Part shown: piece by piece, positions 13,876 to 23,330 of the stretch | Position numbering within the stretch: the stretch's first letter is position 1 | Layout: the number at the start of each line of letters is the position of its first letter | DNA from: Opitutaceae bacterium | GTDB lineage: Bacteria; Verrucomicrobiota; Verrucomicrobiia; Opitutales; Opitutaceae | Assembly: GCA_023269585.1 (NCBI GenBank) | Contig: JAHFTC010000039.1 | Span: forward strand, 1-33,273 | Length of the DNA: 33,273 nt | Direction: 5' to 3' | Notes under the pieces: model-generated | Told to the model about the DNA's origin: nothing | Seen by the model: the letters and a program-made list of their open reading frames with translations, nothing else | Database searches by the model: none | Made by a program: the position numbers and the translations under genes

Positions 13876-15006
13876 ATGCGCATCACCATCGTCCAAGGAG
13901 CATTTCTGCCGGTGCCGCCGATCATGGGCGGCGCGGTCGAGAAGGTCTGGCAGGGCCTCGGCCGCGAGTTCGCCGCCCGGGGCCACGAGGTGCTGCACCT
14001 CTCCCGCCGGCACCCGCGCCTGCCGCACGAGGAGACCGCCGCCGGCGTGCGCCACCTGCGCGTGTCGGGTTTCGCCCAGCCGCGCTCGCTGGTGGCGCTG
14101 AAGCTGAAGGATCTGCTCTTCTCCCTCGCCGTGCGCCGCCGCCTGCCGCCGGCCGACATCCTCGTGAGCAACACCTTCTGGCTGCCGCTGGTGGCACGCC
14201 GCCCCGACCGCGGCCGGTTGGTCGTGCACGTGGCCCGTTTCCCGCGCGGCCAGATGCGGTACTACCGCCACGCGGCCTGCCTGCAGACGGTGACCAACAC
14301 GGTGGCCCGCGCCATCGAGGCCGAGCTCGGTGCGGGCCCGCGGCCGCGGGTGACCGTCATTCCGTATCCGATTTCTCACCGATCCGCGCGGCTGCCCGAT
14401 CCGCTGGAGCGCACGCCCACCGTGCTCTACACGGGCCGGTTGCATCCCGAGAAGGGCCTCGAGCTGCTGCTGTTCGCCTGGCGGCGCGCCGCCCCGCACC
14501 TGCCGGGCTGGCGGCTGCGCATCGTCGGCCCGTGGCGCGCCGAGCACGGCGGCGGCGGCCCGGACTTCCTCGCCCTCCTCCGCGCCGAGGCCGCAGGCCA
14601 GCCGGTCGATTTCGTGGAACCCATCTTCTCGGCCGACGCGCTCGCCCACGAATACCGCACCGCCTCGCTCTTCGTGTACCCCTCGCTCGCCGCCCGCGGC
14701 GAGACGTTCGGCCTGGCCCCGCTCGAGGCGATGGCCTTCGGGCTGCCCCCGATCGTCTCCGCGCTCGAGTGCTTCCGCGACTTCGTCGAACCGGAACACA
14801 ACGGCCTCGTGTTTGACCATGACGACGGCAATGCCGCCGGTGAACTGGCCGAACGCCTGGTGCGCCTGGCCGGCGACCACGAGCTCCGCGCCCGCCTCGC
14901 CGCCGCCGCCTGGCAGACCACCGCACACCACACCGAAGGCGCGATCGCCGAAACGTTCCTGGCGGAATTCGAGTCGCTCCTCCACTCCCCGCTCCCCACC
15001 CGATGA
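13876..15006 (+). CDS. GT4-type glycosyltransferase
   Basis: A 376-aa GT-B glycosyltransferase. It begins MRITIVQGAFLPVPPIMGGA with the GGA loop followed by VEKVWQGLGREFAARGHEV, typical of GT4 enzymes that grip the acceptor. The C-terminal domain starts at VLYTGRLHPEKGLELLL (~residues 186-202), and the E-x7-E motif is E276-E284 in ETFGLAPLE. The late HNGLVFDHDD segment (~310-319) is also usual. The start at 13876 is the first ATG fitting the fold, 16 nt after the previous stop. The stop overlaps the next start (ATGA), so the acetyltransferase is translationally coupled. Confidence 0.87.
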   Translation: MRITIVQGAFLPVPPIMGGAVEKVWQGLGREFAARGHEVLHLSRRHPRLPHEETAAGVRHLRVSGFAQPRSLVALKLKDLLFSLAVRRRLPPADILVSNTFWLPLVARRPDRGRLVVHVARFPRGQMRYYRHAACLQTVTNTVARAIEAELGAGPRPRVTVIPYPISHRSARLPDPLERTPTVLYTGRLHPEKGLELLLFAWRRAAPHLPGWRLRIVGPWRAEHGGGGPDFLALLRAEAAGQPVDFVEPIFSADALAHEYRTASLFVYPSLAARGETFGLAPLEAMAFGLPPIVSALECFRDFVEPEHNGLVFDHDDGNAAGELAERLVRLAGDHELRARLAAAAWQTTAHHTEGAIAETFLAEFESLLHSPLPTR

Positions 15007-15545
15007 AGACCTACGCCCAACCCTCGCCCTACGCCTCCCCGTGGACCCCCGGCCAACGCCTCCGGGCGCTGCTCTGGGGCTGCTGCTGGTCGCTGCTGTG
15101 CGGGTGGACGCCCAAGCCCTGCAATCCGTGGCGGCTGTTCTGGCTGCGGATCTTCGGCGCGACGATCCAGGGCCGCCCCTTCGTCCACCAGCGCGCCCGT
15201 ATCCAGCTTCCGTGGAACCTCACGCTCCACGACCGCGCCTGCCTGGGCGACCGCGCCAATGCCTACACGCTCGGCCCGATCCGCCTCGGCGCGGGGGCGA
15301 CCATCGCCCAGGAGGCCTATCTCTGTACCGGCACCCACAAGTTCGACGATCCCGCGCTCCCGCTCCAGACCGCGCCCATCGTGATCGGCGCCCACGCGTT
15401 TGTCGGCGCGCGGGCCTTCATCCTGCCCGGCGTGACCGTGGGCGAGCGCGCCATCGTCGCGGCGTGTGCGGTGGTCGTCCACGATGTGCCGGCCGGAGGG
15501 GTCGTGGCCGGCAACCCGGCGCGCCCCATCGCGCGGAAGGCGTAG
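15003..15545 (+). CDS. WcaF-like sugar O-acetyltransferase (left-handed beta-helix)
   Basis: A 180-aa member of the hexapeptide-repeat acyltransferases, closest to the WcaF-type putative colanic acid acetyltransferases. The N-terminal segment RLRALLWGCCWSLLCGWTPKPCNPWRLFW-type region (~residues 18-46) with two hydrophobic stretches is characteristic of this subgroup. The left-handed beta-helix follows (LGPIRLGAGATIAQEAYLCT, APIVIGAHAFVGARAFILPG), with the catalytic-type histidine in CTGTHKFDD (~residue 112). The ending VVAGNPARPIARK is classic. It should acetylate a sugar of the polysaccharide using acetyl-CoA. It sits between two glycosyltransferase genes of the same operon. Confidence 0.87.
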   Translation: MKTYAQPSPYASPWTPGQRLRALLWGCCWSLLCGWTPKPCNPWRLFWLRIFGATIQGRPFVHQRARIQLPWNLTLHDRACLGDRANAYTLGPIRLGAGATIAQEAYLCTGTHKFDDPALPLQTAPIVIGAHAFVGARAFILPGVTVGERAIVAACAVVVHDVPAGGVVAGNPARPIARKA

Positions 15546-15588
15546 CCGGTCCGCGGCCCAACGTCACCGTTTCCCCACCACTCGATCG

Positions 15589-16761
15589 ATGCACCCCGCC
15601 TCCACGCGACCGCTCTACATCAGCGGCACGGCCCTGATCCACCGCAAGGACGGGGTGGGCGTCTACACGCGGCGGTTGCTCGGCGGCCTCTCCCGGCATG
15701 CGCCGGAACTCCCGTGGCGGCTGGTGGTGCCGGAAGACCTGCACGCGGTCGCCCAGACGGTCGCTCCGGGCCGGATCGAGGTCTCCCCCGTGTGACCGCG
15801 TTTCGGGCGCAGCCTGCTCCGCGAGATCGTCGCCTGCCGGGCAGTGGCCGCGCACGTGCGGCGCATCGCCCCCGAGGCGTTGCTGCTCGGCACCTACGAT
15901 TTCCATGCACCCGCCCGTCCCGAGCGGGTGCTTCAGGTCGTGCACGACTGCCTGCCCGAGCGATTTCCGCGCGACAATGGCGGCGGGCTCCTCCGCCGCT
16001 GGCACCGGCGCCGCTGCCTGGCCTGGGCCCGGCGCGCGGACCGGGTCGTGACGATATCGCGCTGGTCGGCACACGACTTGACCACGATCGGGAGAGTCGC
16101 GCCTGTAAAGATCGCCATCGTGCCGCCATGGCTGGACCAGTGCTATGCGCGCCGCCCCGAGACCGCCGCGATTGAAGCTGTGCGCGAGCGCCTCGGCCTG
16201 CCCGCCCGCTATCTGCTCTATGTCGGCGGCTTCCGCCGCTACAAGGCCGTGGATCGTCTGCTTCAGGCCTACGCCCTCGCGCGTACCCGCTCCGCCCTGC
16301 CGCCGCTGGTGCTCGCCGGCAAGATCCCGGAGACGCCGCAACGCACCCACTCCCTCGACATCCCCGCCTGTCTCGCCGCCCTGGGCCTCGGCCGCGACGC
16401 CGTGCTCTGCCCCGGGTTTGTGCACGACGACGATCTGCCCGCGGTCTATGCCGGCGCCACGCTCTTCGTTTTCCCCTCCTTGCACGAGGGTTTCGGATAC
16501 GCTCCGGCGGAGGCGGCGGCCATGGGTACGCCGGTGCTGATCTCCAACCGGGCGGCCCTGCCCGAGGTGGCCCCGGCGCCGCAGTGCCAGTTCGACCCCG
16601 ACGACACCGAAGCCCTCGCGACTCTGATCGGGGCGGCGGTCGCCGCGCCCGAGCGTTTCCGCCAGGCCCCCTCCTCCGACTTCGGGGAAGCGGCCGGCAT
16701 CGCGCGTTTCCTCGCCTCGTTATATCCGCTGCTCAGCTACGAAGCGGCGTCGAGACCATGA
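15589..16761 (+). pseudogene. GT4-type glycosyltransferase gene with an in-frame TGA
   Basis: One reading frame of 391 codons encodes a GT4-type enzyme but is interrupted at codon 69 by TGA (15793-15795). The part before it begins MHPASTRPLYISGTALIHRK and ends IEVSPV. The part after resumes in the same frame (PRFGRSLLREIVACRAVAAH) and contains the full C-terminal domain: LLYVGGFRRYKAVDRLLQAY (~codons 205-225) and the E-x7-E motif (codons 300 and 308, HEGFGYAPAE). No frameshift is needed; one base change from TGG (Trp) or CGA (Arg) would explain it. An internal start such as GTG at 15844 would give a protein lacking part of the acceptor domain. It could be a recent pseudogene, a sequencing error or a readthrough site. 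Its stop overlaps the next start. Confidence 0.75.
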
Positions 16762-18017
16762 GCCCGCTGCGTGCCCTCTGGTTGCGCGAAAAACACCGGT
16801 TCCGGCCGTTGCTTCGGCCCAGTGATCTCTGGCGCCGGGCGCTCATCCTGCTGCCCCTCCATCGGCTCCCCGGCAGCTCGCGGTGGTTCGGGCGGCCCAA
16901 GGGCGGCTACGCCGACGGCGCCGCCTATGCGCAATCGCCCGCCGGCGCGCAGGCCGGCGCCCGGCACCTGCCCCTCTATCCGGAAGAACCGCAACGACGA
17001 TGCCTCCCCGCTATGTTTGGCGGCCCATTACCCGCGCGGTTTTCCGCGCGTCGGGAGACAGTGCTGCCCGCCGCCGGCGTTACGGTCCTCCCCGCCGGCC
17101 GGCACTGGGGATTCTACGGCGGCACCATCATCACGGCGGACGACCGCGTGCTGATCGACGTCTCGCGCGACGTGTGGCGATGGCAGGCCCACACCGTGCG
17201 CACCCGCTTCAAACTGCCCCGCTGTGTGCCCCTCCCCGGCGTGACCGCCTCGCTCACGACCCCCGAGGCCGAGAACAACTACTGGCACTGGACCACCGAA
17301 CTGTTGCCGCGGCTCCATCTGCTGGAGCGGGCGGGGTTCCCCCCCGAGCGAGTCGACCGGTATCTGATCAACACCACCGGCGCCCGCTTCCAGCGGGAGA
17401 CGCTCGCCGCACTCGGCGTTGCGCCCGAGAAGGTGGTGGTGGCCTCGGCGGCGACCCACTTCGAGTGCGAGACCCTGGTCGTGCCCTCCGTCAACCAGCG
17501 CCATCACGATGTATCCTCGTGGGCGGTCGCGTGGCTGCGTACGCTCGCGCCCGAGAGCGGCTCGGCGGAGGGAGGGCGGCGCCTGTTTCTCTCCCGCGCC
17601 GATGCGGGGTTCCGCCGACTGCTCAACGAGACCGAGATCGTCGCCGCGCTCGCGCCATTGGGCTTCGAGGTGGTGCGGGCCGGCGAGCTCACGGTCGCCG
17701 CCCAGCGGAGTCTCTTCCGCCAAGCCTCGCTGGTGGCCGGCCCGCATGGCGCCGCCTTCACCAACATCGTGTGGTGCCGCCCGGGCACGCCGTGCGTGGA
17801 GTTCATGCCCCCGGGCTATTGCGATCTCTCGTTTTGGGGCATGAGCGGGACCGCCGGGTTGCCCCACACGGTGATCGCCGGCGAGACCGTACCAGGGAAG
17901 GGCCGACGGCGCTTCGAGGATTTCACCGTGGCACCCGACCTCGTGCGCACGGTGATCTCGGATCTGCTGGCTGCCACCGCCGCTGGGACGGGCAGCGGCC
18001 CCCCGGCACCCGCGTAG
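16758..18017 (+). CDS. GT61-type glycosyltransferase (DUF563)
   Basis: A 419-aa protein with the signature of the GT61/DUF563 family: TTPEAENNYWHWTTELLPRL (~residues 163-185) and, near the C-terminus, VAGPHGAAFTNIVWCRPGTP (~326-345) followed by VEFMPP. The N-terminal ~110 residues are poorly conserved and basic. Bacterial GT61 proteins are usually found in capsule or exopolysaccharide clusters, as here. It is the last gene of the operon, coupled to the broken glycosyltransferase by an ATGA overlap and followed by a strong terminator at 18107-18130. The transferred sugar cannot be predicted. Confidence 0.85.
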   Translation: MSPLRALWLREKHRFRPLLRPSDLWRRALILLPLHRLPGSSRWFGRPKGGYADGAAYAQSPAGAQAGARHLPLYPEEPQRRCLPAMFGGPLPARFSARRETVLPAAGVTVLPAGRHWGFYGGTIITADDRVLIDVSRDVWRWQAHTVRTRFKLPRCVPLPGVTASLTTPEAENNYWHWTTELLPRLHLLERAGFPPERVDRYLINTTGARFQRETLAALGVAPEKVVVASAATHFECETLVVPSVNQRHHDVSSWAVAWLRTLAPESGSAEGGRRLFLSRADAGFRRLLNETEIVAALAPLGFEVVRAGELTVAAQRSLFRQASLVAGPHGAAFTNIVWCRPGTPCVEFMPPGYCDLSFWGMSGTAGLPHTVIAGETVPGKGRRRFEDFTVAPDLVRTVISDLLAATAAGTGSGPPAPA

Positions 18018-18106
18018 GCGCGGCGCCCGCAGTCGCGCGCCGCGTTCGACCGAGCCGTTCCCGACTGGGACCACCCGAACAACAACTTCGTCACCATTTT
18101 TTAGAC

Positions 18107-18138
18107 ACGACCCCGGACCTCCGGGGTCGTTTTGTTTT
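18107..18138 (+). terminator. Rho-independent terminator of the polysaccharide operon
   Basis: A perfect 10-bp stem ACGACCCCGG/CCGGGGTCGT (18107-18116 with 18121-18130) with a 4-nt loop, followed by a T-rich run TTTGTTTT. It lies 90 bp after the last operon gene. Confidence 0.9.
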
Positions 18139-18559
18139 CTGAAGACTACTGCTGGCACCCTTTGGGTATTTCTCCTCATGCAGCCTGTCGCGGCCGCGTG
18201 CTAGAGTCGGCGCACAAACCCATCCCGGTTCAACCAGCCATGAATCCAGGGAACCCGCAAACCCACCCTTCCGCCGCTGCGTACCCAGCTGTTGGTTTCG
18301 CAGCACCCCGCCCCTCGAGGACCCGTTCCCCGGCCGTGGCGCGGCGCTTCGTCGCCCGGGTACGCCGCCTGTCCGGCGCCCGCGGCGGGCCGGTGGGAGC
18401 GGGAAGATGTCCGACCGACCGGGAGCCGTCCGCCCCCCGTCCCGGGTACTTTTCCCCATGCGGTTTGGGCGATCGAAAGCACGTGCGCCACGGCAACCTC
18501 CCCACTGCCCCGATCGTCCCCCCAGATCATGGCTGCAGCATAACCTTCCTTCACCAGCC
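18139..18559 (+). promoter_or_regulatory. 421-bp leader without a gene; weak resemblance to a cobalamin riboswitch
   Basis: No supported gene. In order along the + strand there are GGTTC (~18227-18231), AGGGAACCCG (18248-18257), GCCGGTGG (~18389-18396), CGGGAAG (18400-18406) and GACCGGGAGCC (18417-18427). These recall parts of the cobalamin riboswitch core (GGGAAyCCGG, GCCACTGG, CGGGAAGG, the GACC-GGGAGCC region), but the diagnostic CAGGAGACC B12 box and CCCGCAACTGT are not found. The resemblance is weak and the downstream gene is not B12-related. Confidence 0.2.
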
Positions 18560-21052
18560 ATGAAGCCCACCCGTTCGATCCTCCCCTGCCTCGCCACCTT
18601 CGCCCTCGCCGCCGGCCTTCAGGCCTCCGTGCAGAGCGACATCGGTTTTCCCGAGCTCCAAAAGGAGTTCGGCGCCGCGCTCCCCACCGGAAGCAACCTC
18701 TCGGTGTTGGTCGTCGAGGCGCCCGATTCCTCCGGCAACTGGGCTGTCGCCAAGAGCGGTGAGCTCGCCGGCCGCACCATCACCTTCCCGCTGTCCACCA
18801 CGACGCCCACCACCTACTCGGCCCACGCCAACACCGTCGCCAAGAACCTCACCGGCGTCACCACCAGCATCCTCCCCGCTCTCGCCGAGCTGAAGGTCGC
18901 CCCGGTCTCCACTTATCGAAACACCTCGCTCAAGCTCGGCGCCCAGTGCAGCCCGATCGCCGTGGCGTGGGATCTCGAGAACCATTCGCTGATCAGCAAC
19001 GTCACCACCTACAACCTCAACGCCCTCCAGCTGCTCGACTACCGCATCGTCCGCGATGGCGTCACCGTCGTCGTCGCCCTCGAGAACGGCACCGGCGCCA
19101 TGCAGCCGCTCTGGGGCAACAACTACAACACCATCGCCGTCGGTTCCGCCACCGGCACCCACACCCGCGGCGGCACCAACTTCGAAGGCTCCGGCCGCCT
19201 CAAGCCCGACCTCGTCGGCACGGCCACCTATACCAGTTACGCCACGCCGGTCGTCACCTCCGCCGCCGGCCTGCTCATCGCCGAGGCCAAGCGCACCCCC
19301 GCCCTCGCCACCGCCAAGGACCCGCGCACGATCAAGGCCCTCCTGATGGCCGGCGCCACCAAGGAAGAATTCTCCGCGTGGGCGCAGACCCCGGCCCAGC
19401 CGCTGGACCCGGTCTACGGCACCGGTCAGGTCAATATCTACAACTCCTACAAGGCCCTCGTCGCCGGCCGCCAGTCCGCCGCCGCCGTCTGGAGCGCCGC
19501 CCGCGGCTGGGATCTGGGCAAGTCCAGCACCACCTCGGTCTACTACTTCGAGGTTCCCACCGGCCAGACCGTGAAATTCTCCACCGTCCTCACTTGGTAC
19601 CGCGAGCAGACCACGAGCAACTTCTGGACGTTCACGGGCACCCTCGCCGACCTCAACCTTCGCCTGCGCAACTCCAACGCCTCGTTCGCCCTCGGCACCG
19701 TCGTCGCCGAGAGCAGCTCCGCCCTCGACAACGTCGAGCACATCTACCGCGCCGCCCTGCCCGCCGGCCAATACGCCCTCGAAGTCTCCGGCCCCGCCGG
19801 CGTGAACTACGGCATCGCCTGGCACTCCACCACCACCTCCTCCTCCACCGGCTCCACCGGTTCCACGGGCTCCACCACCGGCACGACCACCACCACCACC
19901 GGCAGCGGCAACGAGCTCGTCCCGGTCAACTACACCGCCCGCGGCCAGAACGGCACCAAGGAGGGCGTCGCCAACCTCTTTGATCGCAACACCGCTACCA
20001 AGTGGCTCGACTTCGCCGGCACCACCTGGGTCCAGGCGACCCTCGCCGCCCCGAGCGCCCTCGCCTCCTACAGCCTCACCTCGGCCAACGACTTCGACGC
20101 CCGCGATCCCTACACTTGGACCGTCAGCGGCTCCAACGACGGCGTGAGCTGGACGGTGATCGACACCCGCACCGCCCAGACCTTCGCCACCCGCAAACTG
20201 CAGCGCGACTTCCCTCTCTCCCAAGCGTCGGCACCGTACCGCTACTTCCGCCTCGCGATGACCTGCAAGTCGGGCTCGATCACCCAGCTCGCCGACCTCG
20301 CGTTCGTCGGCGCCGGCAGCTCGACAACCGGCACGACCACGACCACCACCATCGCCGCCCCGGCCATCAGCGCCCAGCCCGCTCCCGTTCGCATCAACGA
20401 AGGTGAAGCCGCCAACTTCTGCGTGACTGCCACCGGCGACAGCCTCACCTACCAGTGGGCCAGGAATGGCGTCGCCATTGCCGGTGCCACCACGGGCACC
20501 TACTCGATCGGCACCGCCCTGGTGACCGACGCCGGCAACTACACCGTGACGGTCTCCAACACCGCCGGCTCCGTCACCAGCGCCGCCGCCAACCTCACCG
20601 TCCAAGCCGTGTTGCCGCCGCCGCCCACCTCGACCGGCGCCCTCGTCGAGCTCATCCCCGCCGCCATCACCGCCCGCGGCCAGAACGGCACCAAGGAAGG
20701 CACCGCCAAGCTCCTCGACCACACCCCCACCACCAAGTGGCTCGATTTCGCCGGCAAGACCTGGGTCCAGATCTCGTTGAGCGCTCCCCGCTCCCTCGAG
20801 TCCTACAGTTTCACCTCCGCCAATGACTTCCCGGTTCGCGACCCGTACAACTGGACCGTCAGCGGCTCCAACGACGGGGTGACCTGGACCGTGATCGAGA
20901 CCCGCACCGCGCAGACCTTCGCCTCCCGCTTCCTCCAGCGCGACTTCGTCCTCGCCCAACCCTCCGCCGCATTCCTGTACTTCCGCTTCGATATCGCCTG
21001 CAAGTCGGGCTCGATTACCCAGCTCGCCGACCTCGAGCTCTGGGGCAACTGA
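18560..21052 (+). CDS. Secreted subtilisin-like (S8) protein with two discoidin-like domains
   Basis: An 830-aa exported protein; signal peptide MKPTRSILPCLATFALAAG with cleavage near QAS. The subtilisin-like domain (~30-380) has the oxyanion region ENGTG (~175-179) and the serine loop GRLKPDL...TSYATPVVTSAAGLL, with probable nucleophile S226 and H89 in the histidine loop. The aspartate position appears to be Glu (E53, in VLVVEA). A Ser/Thr/Gly linker (~427-450) leads to a discoidin (F5/8-type)-like domain (~451-584), an Ig-like domain (~600-685) and a second discoidin-like domain (~694-830), highly similar to the first (shared ARGQNGTKEG, TKWLDFAG, KSGSITQLADL). Discoidin domains usually bind carbohydrate, so it may act at glycans or the matrix. 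Protease activity is uncertain. A bidirectional terminator follows. Confidence 0.75.
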   Translation: MKPTRSILPCLATFALAAGLQASVQSDIGFPELQKEFGAALPTGSNLSVLVVEAPDSSGNWAVAKSGELAGRTITFPLSTTTPTTYSAHANTVAKNLTGVTTSILPALAELKVAPVSTYRNTSLKLGAQCSPIAVAWDLENHSLISNVTTYNLNALQLLDYRIVRDGVTVVVALENGTGAMQPLWGNNYNTIAVGSATGTHTRGGTNFEGSGRLKPDLVGTATYTSYATPVVTSAAGLLIAEAKRTPALATAKDPRTIKALLMAGATKEEFSAWAQTPAQPLDPVYGTGQVNIYNSYKALVAGRQSAAAVWSAARGWDLGKSSTTSVYYFEVPTGQTVKFSTVLTWYREQTTSNFWTFTGTLADLNLRLRNSNASFALGTVVAESSSALDNVEHIYRAALPAGQYALEVSGPAGVNYGIAWHSTTTSSSTGSTGSTGSTTGTTTTTTGSGNELVPVNYTARGQNGTKEGVANLFDRNTATKWLDFAGTTWVQATLAAPSALASYSLTSANDFDARDPYTWTVSGSNDGVSWTVIDTRTAQTFATRKLQRDFPLSQASAPYRYFRLAMTCKSGSITQLADLAFVGAGSSTTGTTTTTTIAAPAISAQPAPVRINEGEAANFCVTATGDSLTYQWARNGVAIAGATTGTYSIGTALVTDAGNYTVTVSNTAGSVTSAAANLTVQAVLPPPPTSTGALVELIPAAITARGQNGTKEGTAKLLDHTPTTKWLDFAGKTWVQISLSAPRSLESYSFTSANDFPVRDPYNWTVSGSNDGVTWTVIETRTAQTFASRFLQRDFVLAQPSAAFLYFRFDIACKSGSITQLADLELWGN

Positions 21053-21081
21053 TTCCCCGCCGCAACGCTCCGCACAACAAG

Positions 21082-21112
21082 AAACCCTGCCCGGAGACGG
21101 GCAGGGTTTTAT
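21082..21112. terminator. Bidirectional terminator between convergent genes
   Basis: A perfect 12-bp stem AAACCCTGCCCG/CGGGCAGGGTTT (21082-21093 with 21098-21109), loop GAGA. A-rich on one side and T-rich on the other, so it can serve both the + gene ending at 21052 and the minus gene ending at 21143. Confidence 0.88.
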
Positions 21113-21142
21113 GGTATTACCTCAGGCTACACAGTCGGCGAG

Positions 21143-22000
21143 CTAGGCTTTCTTGAACCGACGATAACCAATCAGGCCGAGCAGCGCCGCCGCACCGATC
21201 AACCCGTAGGTCGAGGGCTCCGGCACACCGCCCTGCGGGATATCGAAACTGGACCGGTAGGCGAAGATGAAGTCGTTATAGTCACTGTCGCGCCCCGACC
21301 CACCCACGCGGATGTCTTCAAACGCCACGATCGTGAAAGGATCGAGGAAGTCGACGCCGCGCGTGCTGGTCAGCGGAATCAGCGTGCCGAAGTACGATTG
21401 TTGATCGGAGAGGTTGGGCAGGTTGTTGTCCGTATCGTAGACGTAGTACTTGCCACCACTGGACCCGATCGAGGGCACACCGTCCGGAACATTCGATTTC
21501 TTCCCGGTGCCGGTGATGAAGAGATCCAGCGATTGGCCCGGGAGAAGATTGATGACATCATAGTCACCGAACCAACGGTTCTGTTGCCAGCCCACGGTCT
21601 GCACGCTGTCGGCCAGAATCACATCGGTGACGCCGTTGAGGGTGTAACCCCAATCATCCCACCAGCCGGCCGTCTCACCGAGGAACACGACCTCGACCTT
21701 GAGGTTGACGCCCGAAGAGAGCGGATTGGCGAACGGATTGGGAATGGTGCTCTTCAAACCGGTCGCGGCCCAGTTGGCGGTCCAGCCGGACCAGTCGCGG
21801 TCGGCATTGTCGATGTCGGTGCCGTTCGGAGTGTTCGAGCTGGGATAAGGCACGCCGACGTAGTTGGCGTCCGAGGCGACTGCGAACGGGTTCGCGAACC
21901 AGTTCGTGTAGTCAGTCAAACGATTGCCGGTTGCCGTGGAAAGCGCACCGTAGGAGGAGGCCGTCGCGAGCAACAGGGCGGGAATCAGCAGTTTTTTCAT
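21143..22000 (-). CDS. PEP-CTERM sorted exported protein, DUF4114-like
   Basis: A 285-aa protein with signal peptide MKKLLIPALLLATASSYG and a C-terminal PEP-CTERM sorting tail [20 protein letters not shown] then YRRFKKA. An exosortase (EpsH type, not in this window) would recognise the PEP motif and process the protein at the membrane. The segment IVAFEDIRVGGSGRDSDYND (~residues 228-247) fits the DUF4114-type acidic, probably calcium-binding motif (FEDxxxGG..D.DYND). The start is set at 22000 because the signal peptide begins there; the longer upstream frame is not protein-like. PEP-CTERM proteins are commonly linked to exopolysaccharide, consistent with the nearby cluster. Confidence 0.85.
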   Translation of the reverse strand: MKKLLIPALLLATASSYGALSTATGNRLTDYTNWFANPFAVASDANYVGVPYPSSNTPNGTDIDNADRDWSGWTANWAATGLKSTIPNPFANPLSSGVNLKVEVVFLGETAGWWDDWGYTLNGVTDVILADSVQTVGWQQNRWFGDYDVINLLPGQSLDLFITGTGKKSNVPDGVPSIGSSGGKYYVYDTDNNLPNLSDQQSYFGTLIPLTSTRGVDFLDPFTIVAFEDIRVGGSGRDSDYNDFIFAYRSSFDIPQGGVPEPSTYGLIGAAALLGLIGYRRFKKA

Positions 22001-22241
22001 AGTCTTCCGAGTTTTTTGGTTGGGATGCGGTGGCTTCCTAGCCTCCACCGGTTGTCTCGCCCTGAGATTACCAGACCGGCCGGCGATCCGGTATCGGCCC
22101 CGCCCTGTTTGCACGCTGCACAGGAACCCCCTCCATCCCATGAGGGTTTCCCCGAAAAACCCGCCGCGCGGCCGCCACGCCTCACCCGCTTCACGCCCCT
22201 TTCCCCCTCTGTCGCCACCGCACGCCCGTCTTGCCTTGCGC

Positions 22242-22280
22242 ACGCCGGGGCCGCCGCCCGCCCGGGGCCGGCCCCGGCGT
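22242..22280 (+). repeat. 11-bp perfect inverted repeat upstream of the GT2 gene
   Basis: ACGCCGGGGCC (22242-22252) and GGCCCCGGCGT (22270-22280) form a perfect stem with a 17-nt loop, no T-run after it. The rest of the 361-bp divergent gap 22001-22361 shows nothing I can name. Confidence 0.5.
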
Positions 22281-22361
22281 CACCGAACCACGGGCACGCC
22301 CGCCCCCGGCCGAAAAAGAAAGCCTGACGCGCCGCGCCGCCGCTGCTACGCCCCTCGCATC

Positions 22362-23225
22362 ATGGCGCAAGTCCCGGTCTCCATCCTGATCCCGATCAAG
22401 AACGAAGCCGCCAACCTGCCGCGCTGCCTGCAGGCCGTCGCCTGGGCCGGGGAGATCGTCGTCGTCGACTCCCAGAGCACCGACGGCAGCGCGGCCCTCG
22501 CCGAGGCCCACGGCGCCCGCGTCGTGCAGTTCGCCTTCAACGGCACCTGGCCGAAGAAGAAGAACTGGGCGCTGGAACACATCCCCTTCCGCCACGAGTG
22601 GGTCTTCATCCTCGATGCCGACGAGGTCCTCCCGCCCGGGACCGAGGCCGAGTTCCGCGCCATCGTGACCGACCCGGAGAACCCAGTTAACGGATACTGG
22701 ATCAACCGCCGCTTCATGTTCATGGGGCGCTGGCTCCGCCATTCGTACTACCCGAACTGGAACCTCCGGCTCTTCCGCCACCGCCTCGGCCGCTACGAGC
22801 GCCTCGTGCAGGGCGCCACCGCCAGCGGCGACAACGAGGTCCACGAGCACATCGTCGTGCAGGGCGCCACCGGCCGCCTCCGGTCGGAGATGGACCACTA
22901 CGCCTTCCCCTCGGTCGACGTCTTCGTCGAGAAGCACAACCGCTACTCCAACTGGGAGGCCCGCCTCGCCCTCGAGGACACGCTCGGCCGCGGCGCCGGC
23001 ACGGCGCTCCAGTCCGGCGCCGTATCCTGGCGTCGGAGACTCAAGGCCTGGTCGCGCCACCTGCCGTTCCGCCCGACCTTGCGCTTCCTTTACGTCTACC
23101 TCTTCCAGCTCGGCTGCCTCGACGGCCGGCCCGGGTACTACTTCGCCCGGCTCCACGGCTTCTACGAGTTCCTCTCCGTGGCCAAGGCCCACGAGCTGCG
23201 GCGGGCCGCGCGAAGGGAGGACTAG
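22362..23225 (+). CDS. GT2-family glycosyltransferase (WaaE/KdtX-like)
   Basis: A 287-aa GT-A fold transferase. It begins with [20 protein letters not shown] (~residues 6-25) and has the nucleotide-binding [11 protein letters not shown] (~33-43) and the metal-binding DAD at D85-D87 in [13 protein letters not shown]. The second half contains [14 protein letters not shown] and [16 protein letters not shown], characteristic of the WaaE/KdtX-like group that adds sugars to LPS core heptose, and a final hydrophobic/basic helix ([20 protein letters not shown]). A role in LPS core or other surface glycan is likely; the exact linkage is unknown. It stands alone between two PEP-CTERM genes, 105 bp before the second. 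Confidence 0.85.
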   Translation: MAQVPVSILIPIKNEAANLPRCLQAVAWAGEIVVVDSQSTDGSAALAEAHGARVVQFAFNGTWPKKKNWALEHIPFRHEWVFILDADEVLPPGTEAEFRAIVTDPENPVNGYWINRRFMFMGRWLRHSYYPNWNLRLFRHRLGRYERLVQGATASGDNEVHEHIVVQGATGRLRSEMDHYAFPSVDVFVEKHNRYSNWEARLALEDTLGRGAGTALQSGAVSWRRRLKAWSRHLPFRPTLRFLYVYLFQLGCLDGRPGYYFARLHGFYEFLSVAKAHELRRAARRED

Positions 23226-23330
23226 GGGATTGTCCCCGGTCCCACGCGAACGGCGACAAGGCGCCGCCCGAGGCCTCGATCAGGCCTCCCCCGATAGTTT
23301 CCGACGGCGCGGGTGTGTACCGTAGGGACC

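Noticed and set aside
22001..22361. c-di-GMP riboswitch or sigma-54 promoter before the PEP-CTERM gene
   Set aside because: A GCAAAC string was seen but no GEMM core and no TGGCAC-N5-TTGCA.
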